From assembly GCA_016935755.1 (NCBI GenBank), contig JAFGQI010000057.1, positions 1 to 64,000 of the forward strand: 64,000 nt of DNA. The letters run 5' to 3'. The position numbers and the translations under genes were made by a program. How positions within the stretch are numbered: the stretch's first letter is position 1; every line of letters begins with the position of its first letter. The DNA comes from Anaerolineales bacterium (GTDB lineage Bacteria > Chloroflexota > Anaerolineae > Anaerolineales > UBA4823). Below, piece after piece: positions 59,574-64,000 of this stretch. Below the pieces are notes generated by a model. That model ran no database searches. It saw only the letters and a list, made by a program, of their open reading frames with translations, and was not told the origin of the DNA.

Positions 59574-61172
59574 TTATTCTCTCACCAACTGGTAAATGCG
59601 GGTATCGCCGACCGAACCCAGGTATTTCAGGTGAGGCCGGTCAGCAGGATACAGATAGAGATCATCTTCATCCTGAAGCTGATTGAACTCGAGCAGCAGA
59701 TAACGCGCCTGGTAGCGTTGGGCAACTTCAAGCAAGCCGGCAATATCTGTAGAAGGGATGGATATCGCAGGCCGTTCGGTCGTTGCATAATATCCAGGGG
59801 CGTTATTCACCATCACCACCTCAGCCGGTTGGGCGCCCCAATTCATCAAGGCTGCCTCAACTGCCTGATATTTGCGAGCACCCTGGTCCCAGGCATAAAC
59901 ACCCGTGTCCGAACCAATCACCCGCTGAATAAATATAAATATTGAAAGAAATAAAACCAGGATCAGTACGCCTGCCTGGAAAAAACGCTGCGCCTGGGGG
60001 ATATTCCAGCGGCGAAGCCTACCCGCCCAGGCGACAAATGCGTCCAACCCTAGTGGAGCAATCGCCCACCAGATAGGTTGGACAGCCGCCCCGCCGTGAA
60101 AAAATCCACCTCGGGCGCCCACATAAGGAAAGACCAGGGTCATCACAGCAAAGGTAATCAACCAGCCCAGGATCGCTGCCTGGACAATACGGTTCGTACG
60201 CAATCGCCAGGCCCCCAGAATGATTAACGGCAATAAGAAAATATTCCCCTGCACAGCGACTATGGTTTGTAGATTCTGCCCGGCGGCCCAGACTCTGGCG
60301 TTAAATATTTCTGCTGCTCCAGTATGCCACCACCGTTCCAGGGTCAGCTGGCTGGCGGGATAAATGAACAGGTCATCATAACCAGTAACCCAGAAAATCC
60401 GCAGGCCGCCTGCTGAAAGCGGCGAGCCAAAGGCCTGCAAATTTCGCAGCATCCACGGCCCCATCACAATCAAATATCCCAGCAAACACAAGGCTGCTGC
60501 CGCCAGGCTTTGCTTGACCTGATCCATCTTCAAGGGTTGAATAATGATCTGCTGCAAAGTCAGCGCGACCCAACCAGTGATCAACCAGATCAGGCCATCC
60601 GCCCGCACCAGGTGCATCACCCCGGCGACAATTCCAACCAGCAGAGCATATACCAGGCGGGTGAAAGTATCCGCGCGCTGGTTATATCCTTGCAGGAGAG
60701 CAAAATAAATGATCCCCAGTAAAATATAGATCACAAATGAGTCAGTCGTCGCCTGGTAAGGCAGGTAAAACCCCGGGAACAAAGCCAAAATTCCGGCCAG
60801 GAGAGCCAGATCGCGCCGGCCAGTGAGCGAGAACGAGAATAAAGATACCAGACAGGGAATGAACCCCGCCAGAAGCAGGAATACCAACCGTCCGGCCCAA
60901 AATTCTGCCGCCCCAACCAAGGCCATGCCAGCCGCAGCCAGGATAGAGACCAACGGCATCCAATAGCCATGCGAAGGATGGGGTAACCCAGCCGGGTCGT
61001 CCAGGTAATTCCACAGGATCATCTCACTGAAGCCATGACCTTGCGCCAGTCTTACTCCGCCGGCAAAATAATACTCCGCGTCCATATATCCTGGCGATTT
61101 CTGGAAGCTGGCTGCCAGCCAGGCGATTCCAATCCCAAACAAGAGCAGCAGGAGAAGATCAGAGCGCTTCAT
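59574..61172 (-). CDS. GT-C fold polytopic glycosyltransferase-like protein
   Basis: 532 aa, about 12 helices and a short soluble C-terminus (VVMVNNAPGYYATTERPAISIP). The loop after helix 1 has SPGYMDAEYYFAGGVRLAQGH, with the D-x-Y-Y-type acidic site seen in related GT-C proteins. No donor or acceptor can be assigned. Its ATG overlaps the upstream stop as ATGA. Confidence 0.8.
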   Translation of the reverse strand: MKRSDLLLLLLFGIGIAWLAASFQKSPGYMDAEYYFAGGVRLAQGHGFSEMILWNYLDDPAGLPHPSHGYWMPLVSILAAAGMALVGAAEFWAGRLVFLLLAGFIPCLVSLFSFSLTGRRDLALLAGILALFPGFYLPYQATTDSFVIYILLGIIYFALLQGYNQRADTFTRLVYALLVGIVAGVMHLVRADGLIWLITGWVALTLQQIIIQPLKMDQVKQSLAAAALCLLGYLIVMGPWMLRNLQAFGSPLSAGGLRIFWVTGYDDLFIYPASQLTLERWWHTGAAEIFNARVWAAGQNLQTIVAVQGNIFLLPLIILGAWRLRTNRIVQAAILGWLITFAVMTLVFPYVGARGGFFHGGAAVQPIWWAIAPLGLDAFVAWAGRLRRWNIPQAQRFFQAGVLILVLFLSIFIFIQRVIGSDTGVYAWDQGARKYQAVEAALMNWGAQPAEVVMVNNAPGYYATTERPAISIPSTDIAGLLEVAQRYQARYLLLEFNQLQDEDDLYLYPADRPHLKYLGSVGDTRIYQLVRE

Positions 61173-63178
61173 TTTTCAAGCAAATAAAGGGTGTAGGCGT
61201 CGGAAAATGGCTCCACAACAGGCAGCCCAGCGAGCAGTTCATCCAGGGCTTGCCAATCCTCGGGCTGGTATTTATTGCTGTTTTGGCGCAAGAAATCTGC
61301 CCCCAGGCGGTGATAGAGCACATGAGTATATCCCAAATCAAGCCATGACTGGCGGATTTCATCCACACTCTGCAGAGAGTCTTCGCCCTGCCCATTGCGC
61401 TCCCACAGCCAGCGATCCAGGATTTCGTCCGGCTCACAAACCGGCAAGCAGTCCAGGCTGCGCGCCTCCCAGAGCATCATCACCCTGGATCCGCCAGGCA
61501 GATTCCGTACAGCCTGCATGGCAGGGGTATACCAGCCCAGGTTGTCCGCCAGGTAGGCCTCGCCTGTTCGTAATCCAAATAAAACCTGGAAAGCGCCCTG
61601 TCGAACCGTGGAGAGGCTAATCTCTACTAAATTCAAAATAAGAACAAAACCAACCAGGAAAGCTGCCAAACGGCCAAAACGTACGCCGCCGGATTTGAAC
61701 CGGTTGAGGTTGGCGAAACCCGCTCCAGCCAGGACTGCGAGTACGGGGAAAGCGGCAAAATAAAGCCGCGACTGCAGCAGAAACCCAGCCAGTTGACCCG
61801 CCAGAATCCAGATTATCATCACCGGGGCAAACAGCCAGCCCAGAAACAAAACCAGGGCGCGCTGATCCTCATCTTGGTTGCGCCACCCCAGCCAGGCCAG
61901 AATGCTCAAGCCCAATAATAATGGCCCAAGTGATGCGCTGTAGCCAGGAGCCATCTCCGCGCCCAGAAAAGTCGCCCGGATGGGTAAGAGGAGAAGGTCA
62001 GGCCAGGAGCCTCCCTGGCCACTGGCCTGGTATAGCTGCAGGCGATAAGCATCCATCGCACCAGAAGGAAAGAAAAACGGGTAGAAAGGATTTCCGGTGG
62101 CAAATGCGTTTTTCACCCACCAGGGTGCAGAGACCAAAGCTGCAGCCACACCAAACTGACCGGCAGTTTTCAAGCCGGACCGCCACCCCCCTCGATTTGC
62201 GCCATACTTGAACACAGCCAGCAAACCGGATAATAACAGCACTCCGGCTGTGTATTTCGTCCCCAGGGCAAAACCAGCAAAACTGGCTGCCAGGATCATC
62301 CTGAAGATGCCCCCCTCCCGCCGCCATCCGTCCAGCATCACCATGAAGCCAAAACCGAACAGCATCGTCAACCAATCCACATAGCCCCAGGACAAAGCAT
62401 CTGCCAGGGTAAAACCACACAAAAGTGCGGCTATGCTGCCCCAGGCAGCCCGCAGCCCCAGGCGCTCAGAAACGAATCCAAGCAGTCCCACCAGTGTCAG
62501 CAGGCCAAAAGACCATCCCAGGAGAAGCGCGGCCGGGTCACCTGCCAGCATTACAGCCAGGCTGTACAACATTTCCGCGGTCTGCGGCATGCCCCAATAC
62601 ATGTTCTCCGCAATGTATGCAATTCGTCCAGCGGAGATGTATTGATGCGCCAGAGGCAGGTGATATACCAGAGCATCAAATTTTATCGGGGGCGACAGGG
62701 CCTTGACCAGAGTCATCCCCATGATCAGCACCACACAGGCAGCGATGAAGCGTTCCAGGCCTCCGCCTTGCCGCCAATTCCCGGGCAAGGCGCGCCAATC
62801 CTTGATCCAGGCGATCCATTCCCGCCTGAACAACCCAGCCAGGGCCAGCCAAATCAGGCTGATCACGACCAGGTTCAAACCTCCGATCAGCCCCAGCAGC
62901 AGCGTGCCCAGGCTAAATATGCCGAGACCTAATCCTGCCTGCAAGGACAGGCGAACCGCTGGGGAGGAGGAATCCAGGACACAGATCCGTCTTCCCACGC
63001 CGCCGGCTGAAATCAGCAAGATCGCCACAACCAGGATGCGCCAGATCGCCTCAGCCAGGCTGAGGGCAAACTCCGGCAGAAATGGCTTGTGCGTCAGGTA
63101 ATATGAAGCCACGATGGCTACCAGCCACAAGAAAGCCAGCCAGCCGCCGATTTGGATCACCCTATTTTGCGATTTCAT
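61169..63178 (-). CDS. Large GT-C-like polytopic membrane protein
   Basis: 669 aa, about 13 helices. The main loop reads KFDALVYHLPLAHQYISAG, then MYWGMPQTAEMLYSLA; the soluble end has WEARSLDCLPVCEPDEILDRWLW and YTHVLYHRLGADFLRQ. This pattern is found in hypothetical membrane proteins of many phyla that resemble protein O-mannosyltransferase-like enzymes. No function assigned. It overlaps the genes on both sides by four bases. Confidence 0.78.
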   Translation of the reverse strand: MKSQNRVIQIGGWLAFLWLVAIVASYYLTHKPFLPEFALSLAEAIWRILVVAILLISAGGVGRRICVLDSSSPAVRLSLQAGLGLGIFSLGTLLLGLIGGLNLVVISLIWLALAGLFRREWIAWIKDWRALPGNWRQGGGLERFIAACVVLIMGMTLVKALSPPIKFDALVYHLPLAHQYISAGRIAYIAENMYWGMPQTAEMLYSLAVMLAGDPAALLLGWSFGLLTLVGLLGFVSERLGLRAAWGSIAALLCGFTLADALSWGYVDWLTMLFGFGFMVMLDGWRREGGIFRMILAASFAGFALGTKYTAGVLLLSGLLAVFKYGANRGGWRSGLKTAGQFGVAAALVSAPWWVKNAFATGNPFYPFFFPSGAMDAYRLQLYQASGQGGSWPDLLLLPIRATFLGAEMAPGYSASLGPLLLGLSILAWLGWRNQDEDQRALVLFLGWLFAPVMIIWILAGQLAGFLLQSRLYFAAFPVLAVLAGAGFANLNRFKSGGVRFGRLAAFLVGFVLILNLVEISLSTVRQGAFQVLFGLRTGEAYLADNLGWYTPAMQAVRNLPGGSRVMMLWEARSLDCLPVCEPDEILDRWLWERNGQGEDSLQSVDEIRQSWLDLGYTHVLYHRLGADFLRQNSNKYQPEDWQALDELLAGLPVVEPFSDAYTLYLLEK

Positions 63179-64000
63179 AGGGCAATTCCCCTCTCCTCAG
63201 CGTCCCGCCGCAGCCAACGCTGGCCCAGGAGCAGCACCAGTCCCAGAATCACCGGCATGGGGATAAACATCACTGGCTGCTCCTGGTTCCCGACCACGGT
63301 GGCAAAGTGCAGCCACCAGAGCCCGGTAAAAGACACGAGCATCACAGCCAGAAGCACATACCGGCCCAAAGGTTTCCAGTAATCCAGGGCAGCAAATATC
63401 CACAGAGTGGGTATCAACATCAGCACGTAATTGGTGGTGGCCGAGCGTGGCACGATCAAGCTGGACACCACCAGGGTAACCCCCAAAGCCCAATAAAACG
63501 CCGCTGCCCCTCCTGGGCGCAAAGCCAGCCACCATGACCAGAGCATCCCAGCCATCAAACCCAGGCTGATCACAAGTTCCCCTACCTCGCCCAAAGCTGG
63601 GATTACCGATCGAGTGAGAAGCCACACCGGACTCTGTCCGACCGTGTAGTCGCTGTAGAAAGTTATGCGACTCACCCATTCACTCAACCAGCTGGGCAGC
63701 ATGATAAAACTTACCGCAACCAGCACAGCCAGGAGGCCCGAAAAACCGGCCAGAAAACGCCAGCGCCGGCGAACCAAGGCCCAGATCAGCAAAAATGGTA
63801 TAACCAAGAAGACCAATGTGGGCTTGATGGTTGACAAAACCAGCAGCATTCCAGCGCAGAGATCCTGTTTGCGATGCAATAGATATAACGAACCGGCCAG
63901 CGAGAAAAAACCGAAGATGGCAAATTGGCCCAGAATGATCCCACGCCCTTCGGGGTAGTAGAGCAAAGCCCAGGCCAATGTTATCCCCGCCAGCCAGATG
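63175..64000 (-). CDS. GT87 (DUF2029)-type mannosyltransferase-like protein, 5' end cut by window edge
   Basis: About 275 residues of the C-terminal part are visible and the frame stays open to position 64000. YYPEGRGIILGQFAIFGFFSL carries the GQ-centred motif of the GT87/DUF2029 family, followed by LSTIKPTLVFLVIPFL (KP motif). These are polyprenyl-phosphate-mannose-dependent mannosyltransferases in actinobacteria. It is the most upstream visible member of the membrane block. Confidence 0.82.
   Translation of the reverse strand, partial: IWLAGITLAWALLYYPEGRGIILGQFAIFGFFSLAGSLYLLHRKQDLCAGMLLVLSTIKPTLVFLVIPFLLIWALVRRRWRFLAGFSGLLAVLVAVSFIMLPSWLSEWVSRITFYSDYTVGQSPVWLLTRSVIPALGEVGELVISLGLMAGMLWSWWLALRPGGAAAFYWALGVTLVVSSLIVPRSATTNYVLMLIPTLWIFAALDYWKPLGRYVLLAVMLVSFTGLWWLHFATVVGNQEQPVMFIPMPVILGLVLLLGQRWLRRDAEERGIAL

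Overview
The window looks like a piece of a Chloroflexota (Anaerolineae-type) chromosome. This is an inference from gene content: a Tad/Flp pilus locus with no secretin, paired Tat-dependent L,D-transpeptidases, Tat-exported DUF1800/DUF1501 proteins, two blocks of very hydrophobic GT-C/YfhO-type proteins, GH94 phosphorylases, and no outer-membrane assembly genes. Nearly all of the DNA is coding, mostly on the minus strand in tight operons with ATGA or TGATG overlaps. No tRNA, rRNA, transposase, integrase or CRISPR array was seen.

Layout. 1-5716 (minus): an aromatic amino-acid operon (chorismate mutase, DAHP synthase, prephenate dehydrogenase, EPSP synthase, shikimate dehydrogenase, aminotransferase). 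It is preceded by a promoter, a 25-codon leader peptide with four consecutive Tyr codons, and mutually exclusive antiterminator and terminator hairpins: a complete ribosome-mediated attenuator. 5979-9303 (plus): a small membrane protein, then Tat-exported DUF1800 and DUF1501 proteins. 9495-17317 (minus): a LacI regulator, two GH94 phosphorylases, a mutarotase-fold protein and a CPBP protease, behind a consensus promoter with CelR-like operators. 17354-22498: nitroreductase, GYD protein, class V aminotransferase, MttB-like methyltransferase, GDP-mannose dehydratase, XRE regulator. 22486-33800 (minus): DUF58 and MoxR, preceded by five GT-C/YfhO-type membrane proteins, four of which form a tandemly duplicated two-gene unit.

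33918-37150 (plus): a zinc-ribbon coiled-coil protein and a membrane-anchored NACHT/HEAT NTPase. 37197-41849 (minus): CcdA, TlpA, a glutaredoxin-DUF2085 fusion, PgeF, YggS, YggT and DUF167. 41936-46906: two L,D-transpeptidases, a lipoprotein with an altered thioredoxin site, TlpA and a degenerate Lgt. 46901-49864: FolE, a stand-alone cNMP-binding protein, a 72-aa protein, HPF and ComF. 49942-57983 (minus): a DegU/DegS-like two-component pair followed by flp-cpaB-cpaE-cpaF-tadB-tadC. 58079-64000 (minus): a second block of GT-C membrane proteins, the last cut by the window edge.

How the parts fit. The aro operon would be switched on by Tyr-tRNA shortage. The LacI operon would be autoregulated by a cello-oligosaccharide-type signal and split disaccharides phosphorolytically. 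The CcdA/TlpA genes and the second TlpA unit would serve thiol redox chemistry outside the membrane. The two-component pair lies directly upstream of the pilus genes it may control. The strongest candidate for something new is the tyrosine attenuator at 5539-5716. The membrane NACHT-HEAT protein, the degenerate Lgt beside TlpA and the twin-GH94 operon come next.
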